Positions 35,540-47,939 of a DNA stretch of 64,000 nt are shown in pieces. Made by a program: the position numbers and the translations under genes. Positions within the stretch are counted from its first letter, which is position 1; each line of letters starts with the position of its first letter. The notes under the pieces were generated by a model, which ran no database searches, was not told where the DNA came from, and saw nothing but the letters and a program-made list of their open reading frames with translations. This stretch comes from Desmodus rotundus (Eukaryota; Chordata; Mammalia; Chiroptera; Phyllostomidae): positions 198,750,143-198,814,142 of the forward strand of contig NC_071387.1 of NCBI RefSeq assembly GCF_022682495.2, given 5' to 3'.

Positions 35540-37410
35540 ATTAGCTCCATAAATAGGGAGACTGATGAAGTTGTTTTCCAGCACAAAATACAGTTAAGAA
35601 AAGGATTTAAAAGTGTTACTTCAACAGCATGAGTATATCACCAAAGCCCACAGCAACTAGGGATTAGCAGGGCTAATTTTACTTATTATTTATCAGTTCA
35701 GGATTAGCGGCTTTTCTTGGAATGTGCAGCTCAGCATTAGCATCGAGCTTTCTGCTTTATACCACAGTTACAGTAGGGCAAGCTAGACCACAAGCTCAAA
35801 TAACCTTCCTCAAGGTTATATATTAAGTCATCAGCTCAAACAAATCAGAACTCAAGGTGTTCTTGGTCAAGTCCCTTTCTAGACAAAAATGATAAATAAA
35901 GCAGAAGGTGTTTTACTTTCAGTATCTCCTCTTTTCCCCTGTGTCTTCTCTTTCCCTCCATTATTTTAGCATGCTAGCCCTGGGACACTGCGCTGGGGCA
36001 TGGATATGTGTAGGAAAGCATGGATATATGTAAAACAGGAAATCCAGGAACCCGGGTCTAAGTTAAGTGTTGATAGCTGGTCAAGAGTCAGAAGCCAAAA
36101 TGTATACATAAGTTCATGGCCCGTTTAACACACTGAGCCAGAGGCTAGCTAGGGATCCAGGCAAATAGATGGGTAAGGCATAGGTCAAAAGGTCCTGGAT
36201 TTTTTCATCTGTAAGATTGGATACAGGGGAAAAAGAGGGTTTGTGGAATTTGTTTGTGGTCAGACATGCAGTATGATGAAGTCAGGATTCAAACCCATGT
36301 CTGCCTAATTATTAACCTCCTGCTCTTCCCACTGTATTCTTGACCCTTCGTGAGATTGGTTGTTGGTAGGTGGGGGGAGAAGACGCATCTTTCTTTTAAC
36401 TACTCACTTTCCCTTTTCACCTTTCTTGTGGTACCCAGGTCACTTCTGAGTCACATAGGTAGAGTTCCAGAGTTCAAAGACTACAGCACATGGAAATATG
36501 ATATTTGATTCAAGTTGAATGTCATTTCAGATGTAATTGTTGAGGCTGGAAAAAAATGACTATGGTGAAACCGTCTCTCTTGAGTAGATTTAAATACTGA
36601 ATGCTCTCCTTTTCTGTACTGCAGAGGTGAGCTCAGATGCCACACCTACATTTTCAGAGACCAAGCCTGATTGTGGGTGGGGGTGGTGGTGTTTGCTCCA
36701 GGCAATGAGGTAAGTGACTAAAAGAGTCAGGGTGAGCAAGGGTGGGGCTTTTCCTCCCCAGGTCTCAGGTGGAGCTTCTAGGTTGACAGCAAATTCTCCT
36801 TTCATTTATAAATGGACTATGTTTGCTCTGGAAGCATCTGAGAGGATAAATATGGGATCCCACAGAAGCCACAATGTTATTTTTGCAGTGTCTTTTCTCA
36901 TTATAACTTCAGTTCAAGTCCCTTCTCCCCACCCCCTCCCCAATTTGGGTGGTTTTTTTTTTTTTTTTTTTTTGGAGAGGGGAGGTTTGTTTCTTATGTG
37001 TGAATGCATGTGCATGTATAATTATGCATATGAGCACACACACAGATAAAAGTTTTTTCCACTTGAGAATCCTGAAAAATGCACAGGTAGACCCTCCCAA
37101 TGACCTCACCTGATGTAAAGATGTTTACAGCATTACTTTTCTGACTTTTTTCCCCCATAGATGCGATTATTCTGAAATGTGGTTCAAGTGTGGTCAAATT
37201 CTATCTTGGAAAACTCTAAAAAATGTACAAATTATATAATGACTGTGTGATGCTAGGTAAATATTCTCAGTTATTTTAAAAGACACTTGATAGCATGTCA
37301 TATATGTGAGGCAAACTAATTTTTACTCTGAGAGATATCAGAACATAATTAAGACCTGGGTAAAAAAAGAAAAAAGAAGCTCATCCTTAGTTTAAATTTA
37401 AGGCTAAATT
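35540..37410. other. Unique non-coding sequence with homeodomain-like motifs
   Basis: No gene recognised. Between 35660 and 35742 there are two GGATTAGC words and one GCATTAGCA. A further diverged MIR core may lie near 36250-36340. A poly(T) run of 23 or so bases follows a G/T-rich stretch near 36952-36974. Confidence 0.35.
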
Positions 37411-37415
37411 CCACC

Positions 37416-37942
37416 TCAGTTAGCAATATTTGAGGCATCCTTCCACGGTCGAGAGAATAATGCAATCCCCCGCTGCGTGCCCACGACCTAATCCCTGCAA
37501 CCTGTGAGTACTTCGGGTTACCTGGTAAGGGGGAATTAAGGCTGTGGACGGATTTAAGATTGCTAATCAACTGACATTAAAATAAAGAGATTATCTTGGA
37601 TTATCTAGTTGGTCTAGGCCTGTTGTAATCACGAGGGCCCTTATACATGGAAGGCTCACAGTCAGAATGACACTGTGCAGAAAGACTCTACTAGCTTTGA
37701 AAATGGAAGGGGGCCATAGGCCAAGGAATGCGGACAGTCTCTAGAAGCTGCAAAATGTAAGAATACAGATTCTCTCCTAGAGCCTCCCAAAGAAGCACAG
37801 CTGTGCTGGCACCTTGAGTTGAACCTAGTGAGACTCAGTTTGGATTTCTGGCCTGAAGAATAGCAAGATAATAAATTTGCATTGTGTAAGCCACAAGTTT
37901 GCAGCCATTTGTTATAGCATCCATAGAAAAGTGATACACCTT
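37416..37942 (+). mobile_element. MLT1-type MaLR solo LTR, sense
   Basis: Nearly complete order of an MLT1 LTR: 'ACGACCTAATCCCTGCAACC', 'GATTATCTTGGATTATCTAG', 'TCTAGAAGCTGCAAAATGTA', 'GAATACAGATTCTCTCCTAG', 'AATAGCAAGATAATAAATTT' (poly(A) signal region), then 'AAGCCACAAGTTTGCAGCCA' and 'GTGATACACC' at the end. No internal sequence follows. Confidence 0.8.
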
Positions 37943-38004
37943 CTAACTCAGGCTATGCCTATGGAACACCAACAAAGGAAGCTTAAAAATCGACAATGTC
38001 AGTG

Positions 38005-38500
38005 TATTAGTTAGGGTAAGTGATATTAGCTGCAACAACAACAACAATGAAACTCTAAAAAATCTCATGACTTAATATAATTAAAATTAATTACTTAACC
38101 CATAGAATTCAGACAGATGCTCTGGTCTGGTTACCTTCCATATAGTCATCCAAGGTTCAGGGTTTTTTCCATCTTGTGGCTTCAACTTCTCTAAGACCTA
38201 GCTCACCGTAGATATCCAGGTGGCTTGGTTTGACTCTCCACTTCTCCATCACTGGTGTACCTACTTATCTGCATTTGGGTCCCTGTTTCAGGTACTCAGA
38301 GTGGTTTTGGTTTTTCTGGGAGACCTCAACTGATACAGTTCCATTCACTGGCATATGTGGAAGGAGAAAGTGTGTGGAGAATTATCTGGAAAGATTTCCT
38401 GAGCCCGACCTGGAAATGGCATGCCACTTCCACACACATTCCATGGCCAGTGCTCAGGTTAGTGGGCATCCCTAATGGCTAGGGGGATCACGAACATGTT
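38005..38500 (+). repeat. Unclassified interspersed repeat, relative of 12690-12950
   Basis: 'TATTAGTTAGGGTAAGTGAT', 'TAGTCATCCAAGGTTCAGGG', 'TTTCCATCTTGTGGCTTC' and, after an unrelated stretch, 'TGCCACTTCCACACACATTC' with 'CATGGCCAGTG' follow the same family order as 12690-12950. The intervening 38250-38340 may be a later insertion or simply diverged. Confidence 0.4.
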
Positions 38501-38679
38501 TGTGGCTACATGTTTTTGAGGAGAAAGAAGTTTGGAATTTGACCAATGTAGCAGTCTCAGTCAGAATTGGGCAAGTCCATCTTTCAATTAAAAATAAAAA
38601 TGTAAGGGCAAGGAAAAATAATGAAAAAAGCCTAAAGTGAAGTACAGTCCATTAAATAACAGTGAAAAGCATAATAGGG

Positions 38680-38805
38680 AGAAGCAGCTGTGAGATACGG
38701 TTTTGGACAGTTGGTACCTCATGGAATCACTGTACGATTTCTCTAAGTCATTTAATGTCTCTAGGTCTCAGTTTTCTCATCTTGAACACACCAATAGAAA
38801 TCTGT
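38680..38805 (+). repeat. MIR SINE
   Basis: 'CTGTACGATTTCTCTAAGTC', 'TTTAATGTCTCTAGGTCTCA' and 'GTTTTCTCATCTTGAAC' correspond to the MIR core. Confidence 0.65.
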
Positions 38806-38809
38806 CCTG

Positions 38810-41800
38810 TCTCAAACCTTTTCTTTTTGTCCCAGATTTTGCCAGTTTTCAGGTGTTTAGTGAAAAGTGAAAAGACATTATACAACAAGTTTGTTTGCAT
38901 GTGCATGTCTAAAGAATTTACTAATTTGTTAATTTGAAATTTTACTAATTTGCCCAAATTGATTCGTTTAGTGATGAAGGCTCAATTTCTTTTTAATAGA
39001 TTGGACCATAAGAAATACCCATTTTTGCAGCTTAAATATGGCCAAATAATAGCTATTTCATATAGCTACACTTAATATATTACATTAAAATAACATTTTG
39101 GGTCCTTTTGTATAACCCCAAAGGCTATACGTGAATTAGGAGGCTGATTCTGATTATTCCGTTTCCCCTATTATTCTCCATCATAGTAAAATTCCTAGAA
39201 TTTTGCAATTTTTAATGAATATGTTTGTTTGCTTGTTTAACATCTATTTCTGGAAGACTGTTAACTTCATGAAGGCAGACTTTACTTCACTCATCATTGT
39301 ATATTCAAAGTCTAGTACAAGTCCTGACTTACAGGCTCTATAACAATTTCTAAATGTGAAAATAGAAACCCTGCAAATTATATTATGAGTCTAATTGAGG
39401 TGACGGTATCATGTAGTTTTTAGATCTCACTGGAAATAAATTTCTGCATATATTTTAGGTAATACTTATCAGTTGTTTTACTTTAATTTTTATAAAGTTT
39501 AGAATTGCTTCCACCTAATTTTGAATGAGCATGAAAAAGCAGTGTCTATACTGTTGTGAATGCTTTTCCCTGAATTATTTTTGATAGATTCTCATCATGA
39601 TTCAATGTTACCCCTGAATTGCATCTTCGGGAAAGGACATAGAGATGACTTAACTTTCCTTTATGCAAACTGTCCCCGACCAGTGCAAATCTGTTCAATT
39701 TCTGACACCTCCCCAGAAAATTCTACACCTAGCTTTTGGAACCATTTCTACTGTATACCATATATCAGCCTTCACGGTCAGTGCTTTCTTCTTCCCATTT
39801 AAATCTCTGTGCTTAGCTCTGTTTCTTTTTGTGAAGTGAAAACAGCAAGTGGTTTTCATCTTTCAGATGAGGATTCTTCAAAGCCCAGAAAACCATCTTT
39901 CAATCATCACCATTCCTCATTGTCTCATGTTCATGTGGTTTTGAGATGTTTTAAATTAATCTCTAGGAGTTCCCCATCTCCAGGCAAAACTAGCAAAACA
40001 GCAATCCTGATGTCAGTGTGCATGTCAAAACCTTGCTCTGACTCAAGGAATTGGAATGTAATTTATTATTGGGGATGAACTCTGTGAAAACAATTCCATG
40101 GTCAAAATAAAAGATCAAAAAGAAGAGTATCTTTGGGCCCCAGGGAGAGTTAGATCTGATGGTATCTGGTGCAACTTGTAAATGTGAACATTTCTAAGGG
40201 CAAGACAAGACCAGAAGATAGCAGCTCAAAGAGGATTGTTCTTCAGAACATTCCTGCCCTTTTGATGCAAATCCAGGAAAAATGCTAAGACACTGACTAC
40301 ATTTTTTAATTTATATCAAGTGCCTGCTTCTTTCTAAAGTTCACTGTTTTCTTTTCAACTTGCACTGCTGCTACAATGGATGCTGCTGCTTGGTGTGCAA
40401 ATGTGAAGAACCAACGAGCCAAAGTAAAGAGGAAGGAGAGACCCATGAGCCTTACATATCAGTGACTCTGCAGGGCTTGTGATAACATTTACCAGAGAAG
40501 ACTGACTGCCAAAGGAATTTCAGAAAAGGTGATAATCATCTTTCCTACTATCAGATACAGTGTCATGGAAACATGAAGTGTTGGGTGTGAAGATAAAATC
40601 AGGAACCCCAGAGTCCTTTGGGGATACAGCAGCAATGGTGGCAGTGTGCGGAGCAGCCCTTGTGATATGAAGGAGGTAGACCAGTACTGCCTTTGATCAT
40701 GAAGAAATAAGCTTTCTTGATGCATCTTCTCAGAAACACTTCTTTCCATCTGCTGTGATGCTACCTTCTTCTAGATAGTAGGTTCTCCTATCTACTCTCT
40801 TTTAATTATAGCTAATCTACTTCAGCCCTCCTGAGACCCTTCCCTGAGGTTCCATTCTCTCCTATGATCCATGTACATTTTCTCTCCTAGAATGAACGAT
40901 GCTCTAATCTCTAGCTATCACCCAAACTCTGGACCTTGTATTTCCAATTGCCATGTAGAATTCTAGATTGGGATATATATTGTAATAGATTGTAAGGCTG
41001 AATGACCTTCATAGGAATGAGGCATTCCTCTCAACAATTGGAGAAGAACAAACAAAATTTACTGCTAACAATCTATACCTGGGGATAGATGTTCAATTAT
41101 CTTTTGCAGAATCTAAATTTAAGTACATTATTCTGTTTATAGGGAATCCATGATATGTTTTTGACATGCATTCACATGAATTAGTATGAGCAAAACTTTA
41201 TATAACAGATGACAAGGGATAATTATTAATATTCTTTACAAGTTATTTAAGGTCAATAGTATTGGGCTGATGAGTGACAAAGAGAAAGTAGAATTCCTTG
41301 GCTCTCATTTTGTTCTCACCATCTTAGGGTTTGCCCAGACTTTGGGGCAAGGAAGCTATGCCTCCGATGTTCTTGCATGAGTCAGTCACAGGCTGAGGGC
41401 TGCCAGGGGGACTTCTGGCTCCCTGACTGTGTGGGCAAAATCTCAGGAGCACTCTAGCAGTCCTGCAAAGGAAGCCGTGCTGTTAGGTGTTGGAACAAAA
41501 GCATACATAGGCCAGGGAAGGGCCACACAGAAATGGTAGGCAGAGCACTGGAGGCATTCACCACACCAAAAAAAAAAAAAATTAATTAATGTCTCATAAA
41601 ACATAGCATTGATATTATAAGTCACTTCTGTCTCTTGGAAATTCCAGAAAAGATTGAAATAAATTGGTTTCCAGAGTGACATTGTCACTGCTCAAGACTT
41701 AACTTTACTACTGCTTTTAAAGAGGCTCCAGCTGGACTCCTCTCTCCCACTCCCTTAGCTGTGTAGTTTGAAGATTTCACCTGGCAACAAGGATGACATT

Positions 41801-43100
41801 AGAATGGCATACTGAGGAGCAGCTGGGACAAAGAGCACTGTATTCGAGGGGGTGTTTGGTGAGCTGAGGCCAGCACAACGTCACTTGCCCTTCCTGCTCA
41901 CAGAGCACCAATTTCTAACTGGCTTTGTGATGCTACAAGAGATTGGCAGTGATGGTAAGAGATGCCAGAGAAATTCTCAAGAAAAAAACTTTCGGATCTA
42001 CTTTTGTGTAAAAAGTTAGTGGGAGGTATGACTGAAAAGAAGAGATAAGATCAAAAAAAAAAAAAAAAAGGAAAGAAAGAAAACCTAAAACAAAGAAAAC
42101 TCAAACACATCAATAATATTGCGCTTCAAAAAAGCATGCTTAGGATCTGTTCCCTTATTCCACTCTCTTATAGTGGTCATCGTTCCATTGCTTCCCGGGA
42201 CAGCTGTGAGCTAGATAAGACAGTTAATACTTTTACTTGGAGGCTATGCCTTGGCTTGGTCACAAAAATGTGAAACACAACTTACTAGATTGTTTTGCCT
42301 ATCAGATTCCACTCAAAATGACTTAATAGTTTACAAAATTTTTTTAAAAATCACCCTGAAAGGATTAAAAATTTCCACCACGGAAGGCATTACCTAGCTG
42401 TACAGAGCATTAGGTCAAAGCCTGATATCTAGATAAATAAAGCCCTCAAACCCTCAAGTAGGAATTACTTGGATATTCATGTGAATGTGGCTTTTCCCCC
42501 CACATTATCCAGATAAATTACTGATTTTCTTCCGTAAAGCATAGTGTTTTGACTTTGTTATGATTAGTGTGTCTTAGCAATCATTACATTTTCCATATTT
42601 CATATTTTAAAAAATAGTCACATACATAATACAGCACAGAGACTTTCCCACAAAGTCCATGTCTTAATGTTCATGGAAACATTACATTGTACCTGGATTC
42701 CTGGGCCTAATAACTAAAGCGGGGAACAGATGTATTCAAATGTATTCTTCATATTCATGACTACTGTACAGTAAAATCTACTGTGAGCTGAAGATTTTCA
42801 CTATGCCGGACTCAATACCACTTTGTGGAATTGGCAAAATTCATATAAGAACATGTATAGTTTTTAAAATGCTACAAATGATTAAACCTTGATGGTGTCT
42901 GCCACTCTGCCTCATAAAAGAAAAGGGACAGAAACAAAAGCAAAAGCACTCAAGAGGGCTTTGCCCTTATGTCCTTAGGTAAGTGAGTCAAGAACTTGGA
43001 GAGGCTTTCAGAGTGGAAATAATTTTATTCCATTTCTGCTGCCAGGTTTCTGAGCGTCGTCTGAGAGTTGTCATCACAGCTTGGGGAAACATCTTCATCT
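38810..43100. other. Mostly unique non-coding sequence
   Basis: No exon or RNA gene recognised. A diverged L2 3' end lies near 39255-39345 ('AAGACTGTTAACTTCATGAA', 'CATCATTGTATATTCAAAGT'). Poly(A) runs occur at 41571-41581 and 42054-42069, the second followed by an A-rich stretch, but no processed pseudogene could be identified upstream of either. Confidence 0.4.
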
Positions 43101-43104
43101 GACT

Positions 43105-43122
43105 AAAGAAAAAATAACTATG
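43105..43122. repeat. Candidate left target-site duplication of HAL1 copy 1
   Basis: AAAGAAAAAATAACTATG here recurs with one mismatch at 45356-45373, directly after the A-rich tail of the HAL1. The preceding ACT/AAAGAA is an acceptable L1-endonuclease site. The partner lies about 325 bp upstream of the apparent HAL1 5' end, which is unexpected. The match is partly A-rich, so chance is not excluded. Confidence 0.45.
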
Positions 43123-43159
43123 GGGGCAGACACACCTGTAGTTTCAGGGCGGCCCCAAG

Positions 43160-43292
43160 AGTGAGCTGAGCAGGGATTACCACCTCCACTCTACAGAAAG
43201 CAGGATGAGACTCATCCAAGGTCACCAGCAGGTGGATGGCAGAGCCAGGAGGGAGCCTACAGCCCTGAGCCAGCGCACAAGACTTCAGTGTG
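43160..43292 (-). repeat. MIR SINE
   Basis: 'CACCTCCACTCTACAGAAAG', 'CATCCAAGGTCACCAGCAGG' and 'GATGGCAGAGCCAGGAGGGA' are antisense MIR core words. It lies between the candidate duplication and the HAL1 5' end. Confidence 0.6.
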
Positions 43293-43444
43293 GACTCTTG
43301 TGAAGCACACTACAGTTAAAATGTGCATCTCATTTCACCTCAAAGATCCTGACAGGAGACCCTGAAGAGAGACACTGCATGGGCCTGGCAGGAAATCTCA
43401 TATCAGTCATGGTTCTTTTAAAATGAACACAGAATTTGGAGCAG

Positions 43445-45355
43445 GACTTCCAGCCAAGATGGAGGCACACGTAGACATACTGTGCCTCCTCACACAACCA
43501 AAAAAGGACAACAACACGTTTAAAACCCCCAAACAACCAGAACTTCCAGAAAATCTAACTGTATGGAAGTCTGACAACCAAGAAGTTAAAGAAGAAACAT
43601 TCATCTGGTAGGAGGGGCAGAGATGGGCAGGTGGGCAGAGAGGACTCAGGGCAAGGCCTTGGCTGGAGGACCAGGGCGGGTGGTCCCACAATCACGTGCA
43701 GATAAACTGGGAGGAACAATTGGAGAGTGAGACAGACTGTGCAACCCAGCTCGGGAAAATAAAGCCTCAAACCTCTGACTAAAAACACCTGTGTGGGTTG
43801 AGGCAGCAGCAGGAGAAACTCCTGGCCTCACAGGAGAGTTCATTGGAGAGACCCACAGGGTCCTAGAATGTACACAAGCCCACCTACTCAGGAATCAGCA
43901 CCAGAAGGGCCTAATTTGCTTGTGGGTAGCAGGGGAAGTGATTGAAAGCCAGCAGAGAGCAGAGCAAGTGGCACTGTTCCCTCTTGGACCCCACCACATA
44001 TAGCATCACAATGCAGCCACGTGGGTTGCCCCGCCCTGGTGAAAACCTAAGGCTCCTCCCTTTACTATGTAACAGGTGTGCTGAGACAAAAAAAAAATGG
44101 CCCAAATGAAAGAACAGATCAAAGCTCCAGAAAAAATACAACTAAGTGATGAAGAGATAGCCACCTATCAGATGCACAGTTCAAAACACTGATAATCAGG
44201 ATGCTCACAGAAATGGTTGAGTATGGTCACAAAATAGAGGAAGGAGTGAAAGCTATGAAAAGTGAAATAAAGGAAAATGTACAGGGAACCAACAGTGATG
44301 GGAAGGAAGCCAGGACTCAAATCAATGGTTTGGACCAGAAGGAAGAAATAAACAGTCAACCAGAAGAGAATGAAAAAACAAGAATTCAAAAAAATGAAGA
44401 GAGGCTTAGGAACCTCCAGAACATCTTTACATGTTCCAACATCCAAATCCTAGGGGTACCAGAAGGAGAAGAGGAAGAACAAGAAATTGAAAACTTATTT
44501 GAAAAAATAATGAAGGAGAATTTCCCCAGTCTGGCAAAGGAAATGGACTTCCAGGAAGTCCAGGAAGCTCAGAGAGTCCCAAAGAAGTTGCACCCAAGGA
44601 AGAGCATACCGAGGCACATCATAATTACATTAGCCAAGATTAAAGATAAGGAGAGAATCTTAGAAGCAGCAAGAGAAAAGGACACAGTTACCTACAAAGG
44701 AGTTCCCATAAAACTGTCAGCTGATTTCTCAAAAGAAACCTTGCAGGCAAGAAGGAGCTGGAAAGAGCATTCCAAGTCATAAAAGGCAAGGACCTACATC
44801 CAAGATTACTCTATCCAGCAAAGCTTTCATTTAGAATGGAAGGGCAGATAAAGTGCTTCCCAGATAAGGTCAAGTTAAAGGAGTTCATCATCACCAAGCC
44901 CTTATTATATGAAATGTTAAAGGGACTTATCTAAGAAAAAGAAGATCAAAAATATGAACCATAAAATGACAATAAACTCAGAGTTATTAACAACCACACC
45001 TAAAACAAAACAAAAACAAACTAAGCCAACAACTAGAACAGGAACAGAATCACATATATGGAGATCACGTGGAGGGTTATCAGTGGCAGAGTGGGAGGGG
45101 AGAGAGGGAGAAAAGGTACCAGGAATAAGTAGCATAAATGGTGGGTAGAAGATAGACAGGGGGAGCCTAAGAATAATATAGGAAATGTAGAAGCTGAAGA
45201 ACTTATATATGTGACCCATGGACATGAACTAAAGGTGGGAATGTGGGTGGGAGGGAGTGTACAGGGCGGAGGGGAATAAGGGGGGAGGAATGGGACAATT
45301 GTAATAGCATAACCAATAAAATATATTAAAAAAGAATAAAAAAGAAAAAAAGAAA
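43445..45355 (+). mobile_element. Half-L1 (HAL1) copy 1, near full length
   Basis: HAL1 elements are L1 derivatives that keep the 5' promoter region and ORF1 but lack ORF2, so they need L1 reverse transcriptase in trans. This copy has an L1-like 5' end ('CAGCCAAGATGGAGGCACAC' at 43451), a GC-rich leader of about 650 nt, an ORF1 body (44097-44934), and then directly a 3'UTR with a G-rich tract ('GTGGGAGGGAGTGTACAGGG') and an A-rich tail ending near 45355. Just after the ORF1 stop, the sequence 'GAAAAAGAAGATCAAAAATA' is shared with copy 2 at 59454-61209, so the lack of ORF2 is inherited and not a private deletion. The 5' end is placed by alignment to copy 2. Confidence 0.85.
44097..44934 (+). 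pseudogene. HAL1 ORF1 (L1 ORF1p-like), two frameshifts
   Basis: ORF1p is the RNA-binding trimeric chaperone of L1 ribonucleoproteins. The start ATG at 44097 gives MAQMKEQIKAPE, matching copy 2 at its start. Around 44162 a one-base loss shifts the frame, and the main open segment (44201-44782, 193 codons) then carries a charged coiled-coil-like stretch, the RRM-type 'CSNIQILGVPEGEEEEQEI' and the C-terminal-domain words 'RHIIITLAKIKDKERILEAA' and 'PIKLSADFSKETLQAR'. Near 44763 a second one-base loss truncates it. The residual downstream frame reaches a stop at about 44934. Both lesions are inferred by comparison with copy 2. Length without lesions is about 279 codons, shorter than typical L1 ORF1p. 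Confidence 0.8.
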
Positions 45356-45373
45356 AAAGAAAGAATAACTATG
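45356..45373. repeat. Candidate right target-site duplication of HAL1 copy 1
   Basis: AAAGAAAGAATAACTATG, 17 of 18 positions identical to 43105-43122, following the A-rich tail. Confidence 0.45.
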
Positions 45374-47435
45374 ATGTGGCAACACAAAACATTTCAGATT
45401 CATAGATGTAAAATACTCCCCACTGACATCCCGACAGTCATTCTCGAATCCTTCCTAAATGAGGCAGTTACATTTTAGGTAAAACATCCACTGTAGAGAA
45501 GGAGACTCTAAAACTTACTTGCATTTCAATCAGAAAAAAAAAAAAGATATAAATTAAGCAACTCATGCTTTTCTGAAAGTCCATTTTTTGCTTTTGTTAT
45601 TAATGGCACAGATAATGAGGATTTATTGATCTTTGAGAAATTCTCCCACTTATAAATGACTGTTTTAAAGTTGTTCTTTAGTGTTCTTATCTCCAGGATT
45701 AATGGGCTTAGTACTTCAACCTTATCCTTCAGGTATAATTTTCTCACCCTTTTAACAATCTTTTTGATTCTTTCCTAAACTTTACTCATCTTAAACTAGA
45801 CCTGGTTTTAGTTCATATGCTTCAAATTGTAGTTAACAAATGAAGGACTGACACTGTGTATCCTTCCCTATCTATTGGCAGCATCATCTAGAAAGTGCAT
45901 TGTGTCCATAAGCCAAGGGTAGAATAATTGACAAAAGAAGGGACTACATTCACAACTGTGGTTTCATTTGTACCATATCAAATAAAATAAAGGGAGAGGG
46001 GAAGAGACAGAGCTGTTGGAAGATACTAAATGGTTAGAGAACAGAGGTTCTCTTATTCTCACTGGTGGAGCTGGGGCTCTGAAAAGTGATGGGAGACATG
46101 CTCCGATGTCATGCTCCAGGAGAGAGGGGAAATAACACAAGCAAAGTGATTGAGGAGGTGACAAGGTATGGCATCCAGGTGGAGGGACTGGATACTAATA
46201 CAGCACTGATACTAAATTCATTGTCACCGAGGAAGTGTAGTGTTTTGGTACTGAATGCAGTTACCATCAGATGGACTTGATGGTGGAGAGCTGATAGTGA
46301 TTGCTTCTGTTGTCTCTGTAAATGTCATCACTGAGAACGATGGGAAAGTTGGGGGAGTAGGAGATTTGAGGGCAGTGGAAAAAATGTGAACTAGTAATTT
46401 AGGAGAATAGGAAAGTGAATAAACTAGGCATGTGTGCTAGAATTGCCCATTTGAGGTTCGTGGTCATGAATTTAAAGTGAGATCAATCAACACAATTGTG
46501 TTCTTGGGTGGTCAGGGAAGTCTCAATTTTGGCTGTTAATGCTTTTCACTATTACTGCTTGAGAAATATTTCTTCGCCTATTGGCTGTTTGGATAACCCT
46601 CTGGCCTTGGAGAGGGAATGTCCAAAGCTTGTTGCTGTCTAGAATCACAACCTTGGGCAGTATCGCAGCTGATAAGATACAATAGGAACAAGAGGAGGGG
46701 ACTGGAGAAGAAAGAGGCAGTTTTCTCTTAGCCGAGTATGCTCCCTAAAAGTTGAAGATAAAAGCTACTGGGAGGCCAGGTTACAGGTCAAGAGGCAGGA
46801 AGGAAGGGTCTTAGGATGAGTAGCCAACCCCATCTTATCCTAGACAGCAAGGCTCCAACCTATTGTTGATTCTGGGAGTAAAATGGTTTCCCTGGTTACC
46901 AGAGCTTGTTCATTCAGTCAGGCCAAAGAAGCATGTTCATGCCATGGCAAGCATACAACAAATGGTTCTCAGCACCTTCTGTATCATCACATTCTCTTGG
47001 ACGTTCTTCCAACTAGCTGTGTTAATAACCCGATCTTTCCCCACAAGGCTGCTTGTTTTCTTGTAAGTGGGAGACTTCTCTAAGGTTTATCATTGGTACC
47101 CTATGATCTGTCTACACTCTCACTCCTAAAAAGAAGAAGCATTCTCTCGGTTGTAGCTCTCTCCTAAGCTCCCACCCTGGGTTTCCAAGTATTATTAGGA
47201 CCTTTCTATAGAGACAAACATTAATTTATCATTTGATCAGAATCAAAACCTTTTCTGTTCCTCTTCCTGCGCTCTCTGAGTGGATTATAGAGCTATCATT
47301 CCTATAATCTTTCAACCTGGGAACTTTGCAATATCCTGACTTTGTACTTCGTTTTCTCCATCTTGAATAATCCACCCCAAGTCCTGCCCATTCCACTTAC
47401 GCAATGCCATTTTGCTCCAGCCTCTTTTCTCCACC
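45374..47435. other. Unique non-coding sequence
   Basis: No exon, RNA gene or nameable repeat could be supported. Frames at 46086-46280 and 46863-47083 are short and without domains. Confidence 0.4.
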
Positions 47436-47439
47436 CCCT

Positions 47440-47800
47440 CTGCAATTCTCCTCAAGACCTATAGCATATCTCTCCAGAACTAGTTCTCATCTTCCTACCT
47501 TGTCTCCCAAGTTCTAGAGTCTGCTCTACACCTTCACATACTACCACCCATGGCATTCCACTGCTGCCAAATAAAGTCCAAACTCCTTACCTGGCACTTA
47601 CGGTTTTCGGCCACCTGTCTCTGGTCTTTCCAGCCTGATTCTCTATAGCACGTGTGTCCCCACCTCATTTGTGGCGTGACAAAGAGCACTTCTGTCCAAG
47701 CACACCTGCACTCTTTTATCCACATCTTGTCTCATACCATTGCTTCCACAGTCATTTGTTCTCTCTTAATCCCTCTGCAGTTAAATATTCCTGACACCCT
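47440..47800 (+). repeat. L2 LINE fragment
   Basis: 'AATAAAGTCCAAACTCCTTA' followed by 'CCTGGCACTTACGG', 'TGTCTCTGGTCTTTCCAGCC', 'CACCTGCACTCTTTTATCCA' corresponds to the well-conserved segment near the end of L2 ORF2 and its downstream part, sense orientation. Confidence 0.75.
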
Positions 47801-47893
47801 AGGTAAACTGCAGGTGGCATTACAACATATTGTGTCTGTCTATGGCTATACTATATGCATACAACATGTATAAAACATGAAAAACAAAATGGA

Positions 47894-47935
47894 ATTGGCT
47901 TGAAAACATTACATACATAATGTTTTCAAGTCAAT
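47894..47935. repeat. 42-nt near-perfect hairpin
   Basis: An 18-nt arm (ATTGGCTTGAAAACATTA) and its reverse complement with one mismatch surround a 6-nt loop CATACA. Repeat family, if any, unknown. Confidence 0.9.
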
Positions 47936-47939
47936 TATG

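Noticed and set aside
42054..42110. Processed pseudogene ending in a poly(A) tail
   Set aside because: The A-run is clear, but no recognisable mRNA-derived sequence or flanking duplication could be found upstream.
44201..44782. 193-codon open frame as a host gene
   Set aside because: It is ORF1 of a half-L1, as shown by ORF1p RRM and C-terminal-domain words, the shared copy at 59886-60704 and the retrotransposon ends.
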